DNA of 64,000 nt from NCBI GenBank assembly GCA_016841245.1, contig JAENZN010000001.1, forward strand, positions 307,446-371,445, given 5' to 3'. This document shows positions 24,423-34,722 of the stretch, in pieces. The stretch is from Syntrophomonas sp. GTDB taxonomy: Bacteria > Bacillota > Syntrophomonadia > Syntrophomonadales > Syntrophomonadaceae. A program made the translations under genes and the position numbers. Each line of letters starts with the position of its first letter. Within the stretch, counting starts at the first letter, position 1. Under the pieces are notes generated by a model. The model was not told the DNA's origin and did no database searches. It worked only from the letters and a program-made list of their open reading frames with translations.

Positions 24423-26444
24423 CTAGAATAGTGTAGTAATATCGATAATAAGTCTCACATTACCATCACCAGCTACAATTGCTCCTGCAATGCCGGGTAT
24501 GCCTGTGAGTATCTTGCCCAGTGATTTTATTACTATCTCTTGCTGTCCTATCAGGGTATCCACCACCAGCCCAATTTGGTAGTCGCCTTTGCGTACTACT
24601 ACTACATACATCTGCGCCTGGGGTATATCTTCTCCCGGTACATTCAATATGTGCTTGAGCCTGTATAATGGCAGAACATCTCCTCTTAATATAATCACTT
24701 CCTGATTTTGTATTACTTTTATATCAGACTGATTAATTAATGATGTTTCGTTTACTGAACTTAAAGGTATGGCATAAATTTCATCTTTCACTGAGACCAT
24801 TAAGGCTTGAATAATAGCCAGAGTCAACGGCAGTTTAATTCTGAATTTGGTCCCCTGTCCAGGTTTGGTTTCTATGGATATGTCTCCATTAATTGATTCA
24901 ATTTTAGTCTTGACCACGTCCAGACCTACACCCCGGCCTGAGATATCAGTTACCTGACTGGAAGTACTGAATCCCGGGGCAAAAATAAATCTATTAATCT
25001 CATTATCAGTAAGCTGCTGAGCTTCATTACTGCTAATGAGCCCCTTTTCTATTGCTTTAGCTAAAATAACTTCCGAGTCTATACCCCTTCCGTCATCTTG
25101 AACATCAATATATACGTTATTCCCTTCATGTTGGGCGCTTAAGATCAATGTGCCCTGACCGGGTTTGCCTGCTGCTATGCGATTCTCAGGCAATTCAATG
25201 CCATGATCCAATGCATTCCTCAATAGATGAACCAGAGGATCACCGATTTCATCAATAACCGTTCTATCCAGTTCTGTTTCCTTTCCCTCCATGATAAAAT
25301 CGATTTCTTTGTTTAATTCTTTGGCCAGATCTCTAACCATGCGGGGAAAGCGATTAAATACCTGCTCAATAGGCACCATTCTTACTATCATTACTACGGA
25401 TTGCAGGTCAGCGCTTATTCTATCCATCTGTTCGATAGTCTCATTTAATTGCGGTATCTTAGTAGTAGCTCCAATCTGTTCCAGACAACCTTTATGCATA
25501 ACCAACTCGCCAACCAGATTCATAAGCATATCCAGTCGTTCAATATCGACTCTAACCGTCTTTCTGGCTTTGGGGGCATGTTTATTTTCTGCATCGGATT
25601 CTTCCGCAACTTCCAGATTTTTTATCACTTTTTTACTTGTAACATCCTTATCAACCGTGGTCAGCATACTGTCATCAAACTCGGTGACAGTAACCGTGAT
25701 TTCCGATATGCTTTTTATTCTCTGGCTTATTTCTTCTAAACCTGCGGTGCATATGAAGATTAATTCAAAATCACTGTCAAATTTCCCCTCATCCAAATCC
25801 TGTACATGTGGAACTGACTTAATTATTTCTCCGTCTTCCTCTATGCTTTTGAATACCATAAATGCTCGAACTGCTTTCATCATGCAATCTTTGTCTACCG
25901 ATATGTGTGCATAAAAAATGTTGTTTCCTGCCATAATCGCTTCTTTGATTACTGTGATATCGAAGCTGTTTAAATCAAAACCAATTACATGCTTTTCTTC
26001 AGCTGGCTCATGATTTTCTTCCACTACAGCACTATATTTCTTAATATTGGGGTCAAAATTACCGGTTTGGATATCCTCCAGCATATTTATCAAGTCACTA
26101 TTATCCAAATTACTGGCTCCCAGGGATTCCAATTTATCAATCATGAACTGCATCCGGTCAAAACATTGAAATAGTACATCTACTACTTGAGAATCAACTG
26201 TTAATATACCTTCTTTTAACGCACTCAATACATTTTCCATATGGTGAGTTAAATCCGCTACATCTTCAAAACCCATAGTTGAAGCCATACCTTTTAAGGT
26301 ATGAGCAGCTCTGAATATCTCGTTAAGACTACTAGTGTTACCTGCATTTTTCTCCAATTCAAGCAGGTTTTCATTTAATATATTGAGATGCTCCTTGCTC
26401 TCTTCGAGGAAAATATCCATATATTGAGACATATCAATGGCCAC
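24423..26444 (-). CDS. cheA: Chemotaxis histidine kinase CheA
   Basis: 673 aa, the signalling kinase. Domains in order: Hpt with phosphorylated H48 (RAAHTLKG), a CheY-binding P2 region (about 160-265), dimerisation helices (about 295-360), HATPase (N-box LLRNALDHGIE, G-box VQDDGRGID, second G-box SGRGVGLDVVK) and a C-terminal CheW-like domain (about 540-673). All catalytic boxes are intact. It lies between cheB and cheW with a 147-bp gap before it, the widest gap inside the chemotaxis part. Confidence 0.95.
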   Translation of the reverse strand: MAIDMSQYMDIFLEESKEHLNILNENLLELEKNAGNTSSLNEIFRAAHTLKGMASTMGFEDVADLTHHMENVLSALKEGILTVDSQVVDVLFQCFDRMQFMIDKLESLGASNLDNSDLINMLEDIQTGNFDPNIKKYSAVVEENHEPAEEKHVIGFDLNSFDITVIKEAIMAGNNIFYAHISVDKDCMMKAVRAFMVFKSIEEDGEIIKSVPHVQDLDEGKFDSDFELIFICTAGLEEISQRIKSISEITVTVTEFDDSMLTTVDKDVTSKKVIKNLEVAEESDAENKHAPKARKTVRVDIERLDMLMNLVGELVMHKGCLEQIGATTKIPQLNETIEQMDRISADLQSVVMIVRMVPIEQVFNRFPRMVRDLAKELNKEIDFIMEGKETELDRTVIDEIGDPLVHLLRNALDHGIELPENRIAAGKPGQGTLILSAQHEGNNVYIDVQDDGRGIDSEVILAKAIEKGLISSNEAQQLTDNEINRFIFAPGFSTSSQVTDISGRGVGLDVVKTKIESINGDISIETKPGQGTKFRIKLPLTLAIIQALMVSVKDEIYAIPLSSVNETSLINQSDIKVIQNQEVIILRGDVLPLYRLKHILNVPGEDIPQAQMYVVVVRKGDYQIGLVVDTLIGQQEIVIKSLGKILTGIPGIAGAIVAGDGNVRLIIDITTLF

Positions 26445-26591
26445 TTAGCCACCCCCTTAAATTTCTTTCATTCGTTGGTCTTAAATATTCTAGTAAGTCA
26501 TAACATAACAACTCCCCCTTACTCTTTCATTAACACACCTTCTCCCTAAATTCTGACCCATGCTATTATTTTGTGAATTATTCCCATTCGT

Positions 26592-27671
26592 CTAGAGCAT
26601 CCTTACTATCCAGTCCCCTATTTCATTAAGGGGTACCACCTTGTCAACTGCGCCGGTTTCAGCTGCTGCCTTGGGCATCCCATATACTATGCAGCTTGAT
26701 TTGTCTTCAGCAATGTTTTTTCCATTCTTAGCTTTTATTTGTTTTATACCTTCTGCCCCATCACTGCCCATCCCGGTCATAATGACACCTACCATATGGG
26801 CCCAAAATTGGTCAGCTGCTGATTCCATCATGCTGTTGACTGCCGGCCGGTGCCCTCCTATAGGCGCCGACTTATCCAGTACAATATACAGGCTTCTTGC
26901 CTGATCTGATACATGTGACTTTACCAGCATATGAGAATCACCAGGAGCAATATATGCACAGCCTGATACAACTTTTTCTCCATGCTCTGCTTCTTTGACT
27001 TTTATCCTGGACATGCTATCCAGTCTTTCTGCCAGTGATTTTGTAAAGCCGGGGGGCATATGCTGCACTATCAAAATTCCAGCATTAATGCTGGATGGCA
27101 GGGTGGGAATCACATCCTGCAGTGCTTTGGGTCCACCCGTTGATGTTCCAATTAACACCAGTTTATTTAATTCCTGGTGCTTATTGTCTAAATTCATCTT
27201 AGTGTTCGGAATATTTGGTACAATTTCTCTAATTGGCCTGGGAGGATTACTCCTATGGGTAATTTTGTTCTTGGTGCCGGCAGCTATAACTATTTTCTCT
27301 ACCAGTTGATTTTGTATCTTGTCTATATCCAGAGAAATTTGGCCGGAAGGCTTGGCAATAAAATCGACTGCACCGAGCTCTAATGCTTTCATAGTCTTTT
27401 CCGCACCGTCTTTAGTTAAGCTGCTTAACATAATTACCGGCACCGGGTTATTTTGCATAATCCTCTCTAATGCTGACATACCATCCAGTACCGGCATCTC
27501 GATATCCATGGTTATTACATCCGGTTTAATATCCTGTATTTTTTTAAGCGCATCAGCACCATCTCGGGCTATGCCAGCCACTTCCAGGCCAGGAGCCTGA
27601 TTAACAATGTCTGAAATCACTTTTCTCATAAAGGCTGAATCATCTACCACTAGTACCCTTATTGGTTTCAT
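26592..27671 (-). CDS. cheB: Protein-glutamate methylesterase CheB
   Basis: A 359-aa response regulator and receptor demethylase. Its receiver domain carries D10-D11 and phosphoacceptor D56 (TMDIEMPVLDG). The esterase domain carries the serine in IGTSTGGPKAL, the histidine in VQHMPPGFT and the aspartate in MTGMGSDGAEG. The matching methyltransferase CheR is not in this window and must be elsewhere. It follows the PilZ gene after 11 nt. Confidence 0.95.
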   Translation of the reverse strand: MKPIRVLVVDDSAFMRKVISDIVNQAPGLEVAGIARDGADALKKIQDIKPDVITMDIEMPVLDGMSALERIMQNNPVPVIMLSSLTKDGAEKTMKALELGAVDFIAKPSGQISLDIDKIQNQLVEKIVIAAGTKNKITHRSNPPRPIREIVPNIPNTKMNLDNKHQELNKLVLIGTSTGGPKALQDVIPTLPSSINAGILIVQHMPPGFTKSLAERLDSMSRIKVKEAEHGEKVVSGCAYIAPGDSHMLVKSHVSDQARSLYIVLDKSAPIGGHRPAVNSMMESAADQFWAHMVGVIMTGMGSDGAEGIKQIKAKNGKNIAEDKSSCIVYGMPKAAAETGAVDKVVPLNEIGDWIVRML

Positions 27672-27682
27672 AACATCCTCCT

Positions 27683-28351
27683 TTATTGCTTATAAGCCTT
27701 ATTAATTAACTCTCTTTCTTTTTCAAATATGTAATTAAACAACTTATCACGCTTGGCATCAGATATTTCCATGTATTGTATAGCCGCCCAAATATTTTTC
27801 CGTCTGAAATCGACTTTGTCAAAAATGCGTAAGACCCTGGCTTTGGAGCAAAATGGGTCGTAATTGGGTATATACAGTTTTATCTCCATAAGCTGTCGGG
27901 GTTCTAATCGTACATCGGTGCTGAGGAGTACCCCTCCTGCACTGACGTTTACGGTTTGCCCCTTATAAAATATCTCCCTATCATTTTCCAAATCATCATC
28001 ACTATCACCAAGCAGTCGATATTCTATTGGCAACACTACTTCGATGCGAACATAAGCCCTCTTTTGATTAATCTTCGATAATTGCGTGGGTCTATCTGTT
28101 ATCAGCATTGGAATAGGATTTTTGATTAGGCCCGTTACAATGGTAGAAAATGTATAATACTGGTTGCCATTGCGAAAAACGCATCGTATTTCCTGTCCTA
28201 TCTGCAATCGTATTATTCCACCCTGTTTCATGGGCATGCCTATGAAAAGCGATTGTTCATCGATGTTTTCAATCCTAACCGGATAATATTCCCGGAAAGT
28301 ATCTCCTTCGATAACTATATCCATAAGTTGATTAATCCTGAGATTTTCCAT
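27683..28351 (-). CDS. PilZ/YcgR-type flagellar brake protein
   Basis: A 222-aa two-domain protein. The N-terminal YcgR-like beta domain (about 1-95) is followed by PilZ (about 98-215). The c-di-GMP-binding residues are present: RxxxR as QKRAYVR near residue 99 and NVSAGG near 146, a variant of D/NxSxxG. Such proteins slow or alter the flagellar motor when c-di-GMP is high. It sits between flhG and cheB, a place where Bacillus has no such gene, tying second-messenger control physically to the motility operon. Confidence 0.85.
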   Translation of the reverse strand: MENLRINQLMDIVIEGDTFREYYPVRIENIDEQSLFIGMPMKQGGIIRLQIGQEIRCVFRNGNQYYTFSTIVTGLIKNPIPMLITDRPTQLSKINQKRAYVRIEVVLPIEYRLLGDSDDDLENDREIFYKGQTVNVSAGGVLLSTDVRLEPRQLMEIKLYIPNYDPFCSKARVLRIFDKVDFRRKNIWAAIQYMEISDAKRDKLFNYIFEKERELINKAYKQ

Positions 28352-28355
28352 GCAA

Positions 28356-29279
28356 TTACCCTACCCCTAAATCTTTATTCCTAAATATACTGCTCAGTTT
28401 CCTGAAGAATTTTCTTACTCCCCCTGGTTGGTTTGCATCAGAACACTGCATATCATAACCTGCCATTAACCTGTTAACTATAGACACAATATTGTGGGTT
28501 GCCGTGCTATGAGGAAATATCTGAGTAAATGCTTGCTGCCTCATTATACCTTCTACCACAACGGGTTCACTCACAACGTTTCCGATAGGTATAATATCCG
28601 TTGCTAAAAATTTGTTACAGGCTATCCGGAATTTCTCTGCTACCATTATTCCCTCAGAATTATTAGTGACCTTATTTACAATCAGATAAATTTGCCCCGC
28701 ATAAGATTGTCTGATAATAGTTTTTACCGTACCATAAGCATCTGTTAAAGAAGTAGGTTCGGCTGTAGTCACAATAATTACATCATCGGCCGCTAGAAGA
28801 AAACTTATTACATTTCTCGATATTCCTGCCCCGGTATCAATTATCATATAATCATACTCTCCATCTACTTTCCCTAATTCCTGGATAAGCCTACTAGTTT
28901 CATTATCGTTAAGATTCGCCAATTCATTGATACCTGATCCTCCTGGAATTATCTTAACTCCAGCAGGTCCATCTATAACAATATCCTTTAGTCTTTTTCG
29001 CCCCTGCACTACATGTTGAATTGTATAATTAGGTACTATCCCCAGCATAATATCTATGTTGGCCATCCCCATGTCAGCATCCATCAATATTACCTTTTTG
29101 CCGTATGAACAAAGTACCAGTGACATGTTTAATGCTATGGTACTTTTTCCTACTCCACCCTTACCGCTGCTTATGACGATAACCCGGGTTTGGCTGCTGG
29201 GTTTATTAACCATTTCTACTTCTATCTGCCGACGAATACTGGAAGCCATTTTTCTCAGTTTTTCTGCTTGATCGTTCAT
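28356..29279 (-). CDS. flhG: FlhG, MinD-like flagellar number regulator
   Basis: A 307-aa ATPase of the MinD/ParA type, partner of FlhF in placing and counting flagella. It has deviant Walker A SSGKGGVGKSTIALN, switch MDADMGMAN and DTGAGIS. The N-terminal helix with LRKMASSIRR could hold the FlhF-activating DQAxxLR-like motif (DQAEKLRKM). It overlaps flhF by 4 nt (translational coupling). Confidence 0.93.
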   Translation of the reverse strand: MNDQAEKLRKMASSIRRQIEVEMVNKPSSQTRVIVISSGKGGVGKSTIALNMSLVLCSYGKKVILMDADMGMANIDIMLGIVPNYTIQHVVQGRKRLKDIVIDGPAGVKIIPGGSGINELANLNDNETSRLIQELGKVDGEYDYMIIDTGAGISRNVISFLLAADDVIIVTTAEPTSLTDAYGTVKTIIRQSYAGQIYLIVNKVTNNSEGIMVAEKFRIACNKFLATDIIPIGNVVSEPVVVEGIMRQQAFTQIFPHSTATHNIVSIVNRLMAGYDMQCSDANQPGGVRKFFRKLSSIFRNKDLGVG

Positions 29280-30454
29280 GCCAGGCCATCCTTTCTTAAC
29301 AGCAGGCTGGCCAAATGAAGTGGATCCGGCACCTCAATGTCATCTGGCACATTCTGTCCAGTAGTCAAATATGCTACTGGTTTATTTATTTCATATACAG
29401 TATTTAGTATCTGACCATAACTGTATGTTTCATCCAGTTTGGTAAAAATCACTTTATCTATATTCATAGGCGAAAATTGGCGATATATTTTTATTAAATC
29501 CTGACTATGGGTGGTAACACTTAATACTAAAATGGTTTCATCTGGCTGCCCTAGCTTCATATAACCTTTCAATTCTTCCATCTGCTGAGGATTCCTGGGA
29601 CTCCTGCCAGCCGTATCCACAAATATGATGTCATTGTCCTGATAATCTTGGATAGCCTCGGTAAAATCAGCAGCATTGAATACTACACTGATGGGAATAC
29701 CTATTATTTCAGCAAAGGTTCGTAACTGTTCTGCTGCAGAAACCCGGTAGGTATCAAGGGTTACCAGGGCTACCGTTTTCTTTTCTAAAAAAGTCATATT
29801 TGCTGCCAGTTTGGCAATAGTAGTAGTCTTACCAACGCCGGTAGGTCCAACTATAAATACTATATGGCCTTTTTTACCAGGAGTAATGGTTATAGGAGAT
29901 ATGTCACTGATATACTCCTGCAAAACATTAATACAAACATCTCTCACCCAGGTTGCATCATCCATCTTTTGTGCCGGCAGGTTAGATTCAATACTGCTCA
30001 CTATACTTAGAGCGATATCCTGATTAACATTATTGCTAACTAAAATCTGATAGAAATGTTGAGCAGTATCAGATATCCCCTTTATTGCACCCACTTCATG
30101 CATTTTCATTTTTATGTCGGTCATCATGTCTTTCATCTGCTGCAGCTCCAGCAGTAATTGATCTTCTGCAGCAGAATTATCCATATCTGCTGCTTCTTGC
30201 CTTTTTAAAGCAATAGTATCTTTTAGCTCTGTGCTGCTGTAACCAGGGTTTCTTTCACGCTTCAGATCAGTATTCACTTTCAAATTTTCGTCTACTGCTA
30301 CCGTTATCTCCACATGATATGGTGAAAGGAAGCCCAGAAACCTGTTCTTTTTTAGCTGACGGGTGTGCAGTATTATAGCATCGCTCCCCATTTCGTACTG
30401 GGCTTGTTTAATAGCAGACTTGAAATCTCTGGCTACAAATTTTTTTATTTTCAT
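29276..30454 (-). CDS. flhF: FlhF, SRP-type GTPase of flagellar placement
   Basis: 392 aa. The basic N-terminal domain starts MKIKKFVARDFKSAI, followed by a polar middle and the NG GTPase (about 190-392) with FIVGPTGVGKTTTIAKLA, DTYRVSAAEQLR, DTAGRSPRN and TKLDET. It determines where new flagella are assembled at the membrane. Overlaps flhA and flhG by 4 nt each. Confidence 0.94.
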   Translation of the reverse strand: MKIKKFVARDFKSAIKQAQYEMGSDAIILHTRQLKKNRFLGFLSPYHVEITVAVDENLKVNTDLKRERNPGYSSTELKDTIALKRQEAADMDNSAAEDQLLLELQQMKDMMTDIKMKMHEVGAIKGISDTAQHFYQILVSNNVNQDIALSIVSSIESNLPAQKMDDATWVRDVCINVLQEYISDISPITITPGKKGHIVFIVGPTGVGKTTTIAKLAANMTFLEKKTVALVTLDTYRVSAAEQLRTFAEIIGIPISVVFNAADFTEAIQDYQDNDIIFVDTAGRSPRNPQQMEELKGYMKLGQPDETILVLSVTTHSQDLIKIYRQFSPMNIDKVIFTKLDETYSYGQILNTVYEINKPVAYLTTGQNVPDDIEVPDPLHLASLLLRKDGLA

Positions 30455-32517
30455 AATGACACCATCCCTATCACTTCAACATTAGTACTGTCATCGACTT
30501 CGTTATAGGACAGTACAGTAAAATTGGAAATGAACCTGTCAATAAATCGTTTAAAATACAAGCGTAATACGGGGGCACAAATAATGATTGGAGTCTGCCC
30601 TTTGGTAGTAATCTGTTCATGAAAAAGAGAAAGTTTATCTACAATTTTTTGAGCTACCTCCGGGTCCAGCGCCAAATAGGAACCATATTCACTTTGCTGA
30701 ACTGATTCCCGCAGGTTTTCTTCCAGACCTGGATCCATGGTCAGTACGGCCAATTTTTCATCATCGGTGGCATACTGCCGGCTGATCTGCCTCTTCAATG
30801 CCTGCCGCACATATTCGCTGAGCAAATCGGTATCCCTGGTTACTTTGGCATAATCAGCCAGGGTCTCAAAAATTGTTAGCATATCTCTTATAGAAATCTG
30901 TTCCTTTAATAGATTAGACAATACTCTCTGTATATCTCCCAGATTCATTAAGTCAGGTACCAGCTCGTCTATGACTGCGGAATTTTGCTGTTTCATAAAA
31001 TCTATAGTATGTTGTATTTCCTGTCTTCCCAGGAGTTCATAAGCATGGCCTTTTATTATTGATGTCATATGGGTAGCCAGTACCGATGGCGGATCTACCA
31101 CCGTGTATCCTTTGGTCTCGGCCAATTCCCGGTCTTTAGAAGATATCCATCGGGCCGGGAGTTTGAAGGCTGGTTCAACAGTATCCATTCCCTTAAGCTG
31201 AGTGTCATTTTCTATATCCGGCCCAATAACCAGGTAATTATCAATGATCATTTCACCTGAGGCAATAGGTATTCCTTTGATCTTAACCGTATACGAATTA
31301 GGCTTAAGCTGCATATTATCCCTGATTCTAACCGGGGGCACGATAAACCCGAGTTCCGTCGCACATTGTCGTCTGATCATTACAATTCGATCCAGCAAGT
31401 CTCCACCTTGTTCCGAATCCACCAGTGGAATTAAGGCATAACCCAGTTCCAGCTCCATTTTTTCCACCTGCAGCAGTTCAATCACGTTTTCCGGCTTCTT
31501 TATTTCCTCAATTTCGTGTAAATTATCCAGGTCACTTTCATCTGCTGTTTCCTGTCCTGAAGAACGAAGGGCAAAAAACGATATTCCAAATACTAGTGCC
31601 AATGAATACATAGGAATTTTGGGCAAGCCCAGGGTGCCCAGGACCAGTAGAATCACTGCCGCTACTCCCAATGCTTTGGGATAATTAAATAACTGCAAGC
31701 CCAGTTCCTTGCCTAAGCTGAAACTAGAAGCGCTTCTGGTTACCACAATGCCGGTTGCGGTTGATATCAGTAAGGCTGGGATCTGGCTGACCAGGCCATC
31801 TCCTACGGTTAACAGAGTATATATTTGTACCGCCTCACCTGCTGCCATTCCTTTTTGAGCCATGCCAATAACAAGTCCCCCAACGATGTTTATAATGGTT
31901 ATAATAATTCCGGCTACGGCATCCCCTTTAACAAATTTACTGGCTCCATCCATGGCCCCATAGAAGTCGGCTTCTCTCTGAATTTTTTCTCTTCTATCCC
32001 GAGCTTTCTGTTCATCAATGAGTCCGGCATTGAGATCTGCATCGATGGCCATCTGTTTGCCTGGCATCGCATCCAGGGTAAACCGGGCCGCTACTTCTGA
32101 AACTCGTTCTGCACCTTTGGTAATTACTACAAATTGAATCACTACAATGATTAAAAAAATTACCAGACCTACTACGGTATTTCCGCCTACCACTAACGAA
32201 CCAAAGGATGCTATTATTTCTCCCGCTTGAGCATTCAGGAGAATCAATCGGGTCGAAGAAATATTTAATGATAACCTGAATAAAGTCATTATAAGCAGCA
32301 GGGATGGAAATACTGAAAATTCCAGAGGGTCAATATTAAACATGGCTACCATAATGATGATCAGGGCAAAGCTAATATTAAACGTTAGTAAAACGTCTAA
32401 CATTATGGGCTTCATAGGTATTATCATCATCATTACGATGGTGATTACCACGAATGCTATTATTAAATCGCTGTAGTTAAGAATTTTTTTAAACCAATCT
32501 GCCCTTAGTTCCATCAT
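30451..32517 (-). CDS. flhA: FlhA, flagellar export gate
   Basis: The 688-aa export-gate protein has about eight membrane helices in the first 330 residues and a large cytoplasmic substrate-docking domain. The conserved FHIPEP region is visible as DAMPGKQMAIDADLNAGLI, and RLSLNISSTRLIL is also typical. It uses proton motive force to drive export of rod, hook and filament proteins. Between flhB and flhF. Full length. Confidence 0.95.
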   Translation of the reverse strand: MMELRADWFKKILNYSDLIIAFVVITIVMMMIIPMKPIMLDVLLTFNISFALIIIMVAMFNIDPLEFSVFPSLLLIMTLFRLSLNISSTRLILLNAQAGEIIASFGSLVVGGNTVVGLVIFLIIVVIQFVVITKGAERVSEVAARFTLDAMPGKQMAIDADLNAGLIDEQKARDRREKIQREADFYGAMDGASKFVKGDAVAGIIITIINIVGGLVIGMAQKGMAAGEAVQIYTLLTVGDGLVSQIPALLISTATGIVVTRSASSFSLGKELGLQLFNYPKALGVAAVILLVLGTLGLPKIPMYSLALVFGISFFALRSSGQETADESDLDNLHEIEEIKKPENVIELLQVEKMELELGYALIPLVDSEQGGDLLDRIVMIRRQCATELGFIVPPVRIRDNMQLKPNSYTVKIKGIPIASGEMIIDNYLVIGPDIENDTQLKGMDTVEPAFKLPARWISSKDRELAETKGYTVVDPPSVLATHMTSIIKGHAYELLGRQEIQHTIDFMKQQNSAVIDELVPDLMNLGDIQRVLSNLLKEQISIRDMLTIFETLADYAKVTRDTDLLSEYVRQALKRQISRQYATDDEKLAVLTMDPGLEENLRESVQQSEYGSYLALDPEVAQKIVDKLSLFHEQITTKGQTPIIICAPVLRLYFKRFIDRFISNFTVLSYNEVDDSTNVEVIGMVSL

Positions 32518-32530
32518 TCAGGCCTCCCGC

Positions 32531-33652
32531 TTACAATACAATCCTCTTTTGCTTATATACAAATGCCAGTACCTCTGCTACTGCCTGAAATAGTTCTTCC
32601 GGTATTACATCTCCTATTTTCGCTGCAGCATACAGGGTTCTTGCCAGTGGTGGATTTTCCACCACGATTACGCTGTTTGCATGAGCCAGTTCTTTTATTT
32701 TCAAGGCCACAAAATCCTGTCCTTTGGCTACTACGACAGGTGCAGCCATTATTTCCGCTTCATATTTCAATGCCACCGCAAAATGAGTGGGATTGGTGAT
32801 CACCACATCGGCTCGAGGTACTTCGGCCATCATTCGCTTCATAGCTATGTCCCTCTGTATTTGGCGCTGCCTTGACTTTAGCATCGGATCCCCCTCAGTT
32901 TGTTTGTATTCCTGTTTAATATCATACTTACTCATTTTTAAAGATTTGTCATATTCATACCTCTGGTATAAGTAATCCAAAACCCCAATAATTATAAAGG
33001 CAACTCCGACTTTTAAGGCCATCTCGTATACTACCTGGCTTAACACTATGATACTTGCTGCCAGTTCCATATCAACCAGTCTTGCAAACATTAAATAATA
33101 TTTATTGACTACGGAATAGACGATATATCCGGTTATTGTAACTTTAAACAGCGACTTGGCCAGTTCCACCAGGGCTCTTTTAGAAAATATTTTTTTAGCA
33201 CCTTCCACCGGGTTGAGCCGATCAAGTTTTGGCGTCAGTACCTCTCCACTAAAAACAAATCCTACTTGCAGATAAGTTACCAGCAGTGCTGTAATCGATG
33301 TTATTCCTAATACCGGCACCAGGCATTTGGCCATAGTAATTAACACTTCGACAAAGAGAATACTCAGATATTCATTCGAAAATTCATAAATACTCCTGTC
33401 AATCAAACAAAACTGGGTAAACGACTTCAAGGTATCAATCATATACGGTAAGGTTATAAATATTGTCACAGATCCGGCCATAAGAATAACTGCTGAGTTC
33501 AGGTCACTGCTTTTGAAAACCTGTCCCTTTTTCCTGGCTTCTTCGACCCTTCTGGGCGTTGCTTTCTCAGTTTTTTCTCCGGTATTACCTTCATCAGCAA
33601 AAAGCTGCAGATCAAAGGGGAAATTAACTATATATTCATCTATCATTCTCAT
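32531..33652 (-). CDS. flhB: FlhB, flagellar export specificity switch
   Basis: A 373-aa export component with four membrane helices and a cytoplasmic tail that cleaves itself at NPTH (in VVITNPTHFAVALKY, about 283-286) when the hook is complete. The N-terminus has EKATPRRVEEARKKGQV, typical of FlhB. The start overlaps fliR by 4 nt. Confidence 0.95.
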   Translation of the reverse strand: MRMIDEYIVNFPFDLQLFADEGNTGEKTEKATPRRVEEARKKGQVFKSSDLNSAVILMAGSVTIFITLPYMIDTLKSFTQFCLIDRSIYEFSNEYLSILFVEVLITMAKCLVPVLGITSITALLVTYLQVGFVFSGEVLTPKLDRLNPVEGAKKIFSKRALVELAKSLFKVTITGYIVYSVVNKYYLMFARLVDMELAASIIVLSQVVYEMALKVGVAFIIIGVLDYLYQRYEYDKSLKMSKYDIKQEYKQTEGDPMLKSRQRQIQRDIAMKRMMAEVPRADVVITNPTHFAVALKYEAEIMAAPVVVAKGQDFVALKIKELAHANSVIVVENPPLARTLYAAAKIGDVIPEELFQAVAEVLAFVYKQKRIVL

Positions 33653-34416
33653 ACACCTAAAGCCATAATTATCTGATCCAGATAGGTGAAGAATCTATCA
33701 AATAATATATTAAATATCCATAAATAAACCGGGAGAAATAGACATAAGGCAATTAAACCAGCTATTATTTTCAGTGGTAAACCTACAATAAAAACGTTCA
33801 TCTGCGGTACGGTTCGAGCCATGAAGCCCATAGCAATATCCGTAGTCATGGTTACTACTAAAATAGGCGCTGCTATCTTAACCGCTATAACAAACATATA
33901 AACGCTGATTTCAACTATGATCTGGTAGAATTCACCACTGAGATTCAGCCCCAACACCGGGATGATATTATAACTATGTACTATCGCCTGCAGCAGATAG
34001 TGATGTCCATCAATAGCCAGATACATTAGGAGAGCCAGAATCTGAGTTAAATTACCCATTAATGGTATCTGAGCACCGGATTGTGGATCTACAACATTGA
34101 CTATGGCAAAACCCATTTGCATATCCATAACCTGACCAGCCAGTTGTATCGCGGCCAATACTACATAGACGGCGAAACCTATTATGTATCCCACAAATAT
34201 TTCTGTTACCATGGCTGCGGTAAACTGTCCGACGTTCTGCACTTCAATTCCGTATTGAACAGGGACAAAGCAAGCCAGGGTAGCAGCCAGCGTAGCCAGG
34301 ATCAAAGCTTTAATGGTTACCGGAATCTGTTTGCTGCTGAATATAGGGGCACTGATAAATAGACCCGATAATCTGCCCAGTATTAATAAAAAACTGTCTA
34401 AAGCAAAAGCACCCAT
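33649..34416 (-). CDS. fliR: FliR, flagellar export membrane protein
   Basis: 255 aa, about six membrane helices, the FliR component of the FliPQR export pore. Typical segments are RLSGLFISAPIFSSKQIP at the N-terminus and QIAGQVMDMQMG-like QLAGQVMDMQMGFAIVNVVD. GGGAGAG precedes the ATG. Overlaps flhB by 4 nt. Confidence 0.94.
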   Translation of the reverse strand: MGAFALDSFLLILGRLSGLFISAPIFSSKQIPVTIKALILATLAATLACFVPVQYGIEVQNVGQFTAAMVTEIFVGYIIGFAVYVVLAAIQLAGQVMDMQMGFAIVNVVDPQSGAQIPLMGNLTQILALLMYLAIDGHHYLLQAIVHSYNIIPVLGLNLSGEFYQIIVEISVYMFVIAVKIAAPILVVTMTTDIAMGFMARTVPQMNVFIVGLPLKIIAGLIALCLFLPVYLWIFNILFDRFFTYLDQIIMALGV

Positions 34417-34437
34417 TTAGCTCTCTCCCATTCCACT

Positions 34438-34710
34438 TTATATTGTCACCATCTGGGGTATCGCACTGTATAGATCTATTACAAAACTTGTCAGTATGTT
34501 TAACATCCACGGTCCAAAAATGATGACTACCAGTAAAACAGCTACTATTTTAGGAACGAAAACTAATGTCATTTCTTGTATCTGGGTGGTGGCCTGTAAA
34601 ATACTAATTATCAAGCCGGTGGCTAAAGCTGTACCCAGTATGGGGGCTGAAACCAGAAGGACTGTTATTACCGCCTCATGCGCAATTCCAAGTACTATGT
34701 CCTGGTACAT
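34438..34710 (-). CDS. fliQ: FliQ, flagellar export membrane protein
   Basis: 90 aa, two membrane helices, with the family segments VLLVSAPILGTALATGLII and QATTQIQEMTLVFVPKI. Part of the FliPQR export pore. Between fliP and fliR with short spacers. Full length. Confidence 0.95.
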   Translation of the reverse strand: MYQDIVLGIAHEAVITVLLVSAPILGTALATGLIISILQATTQIQEMTLVFVPKIVAVLLVVIIFGPWMLNILTSFVIDLYSAIPQMVTI

Positions 34711-34722
34711 TAAAATCCTCTC

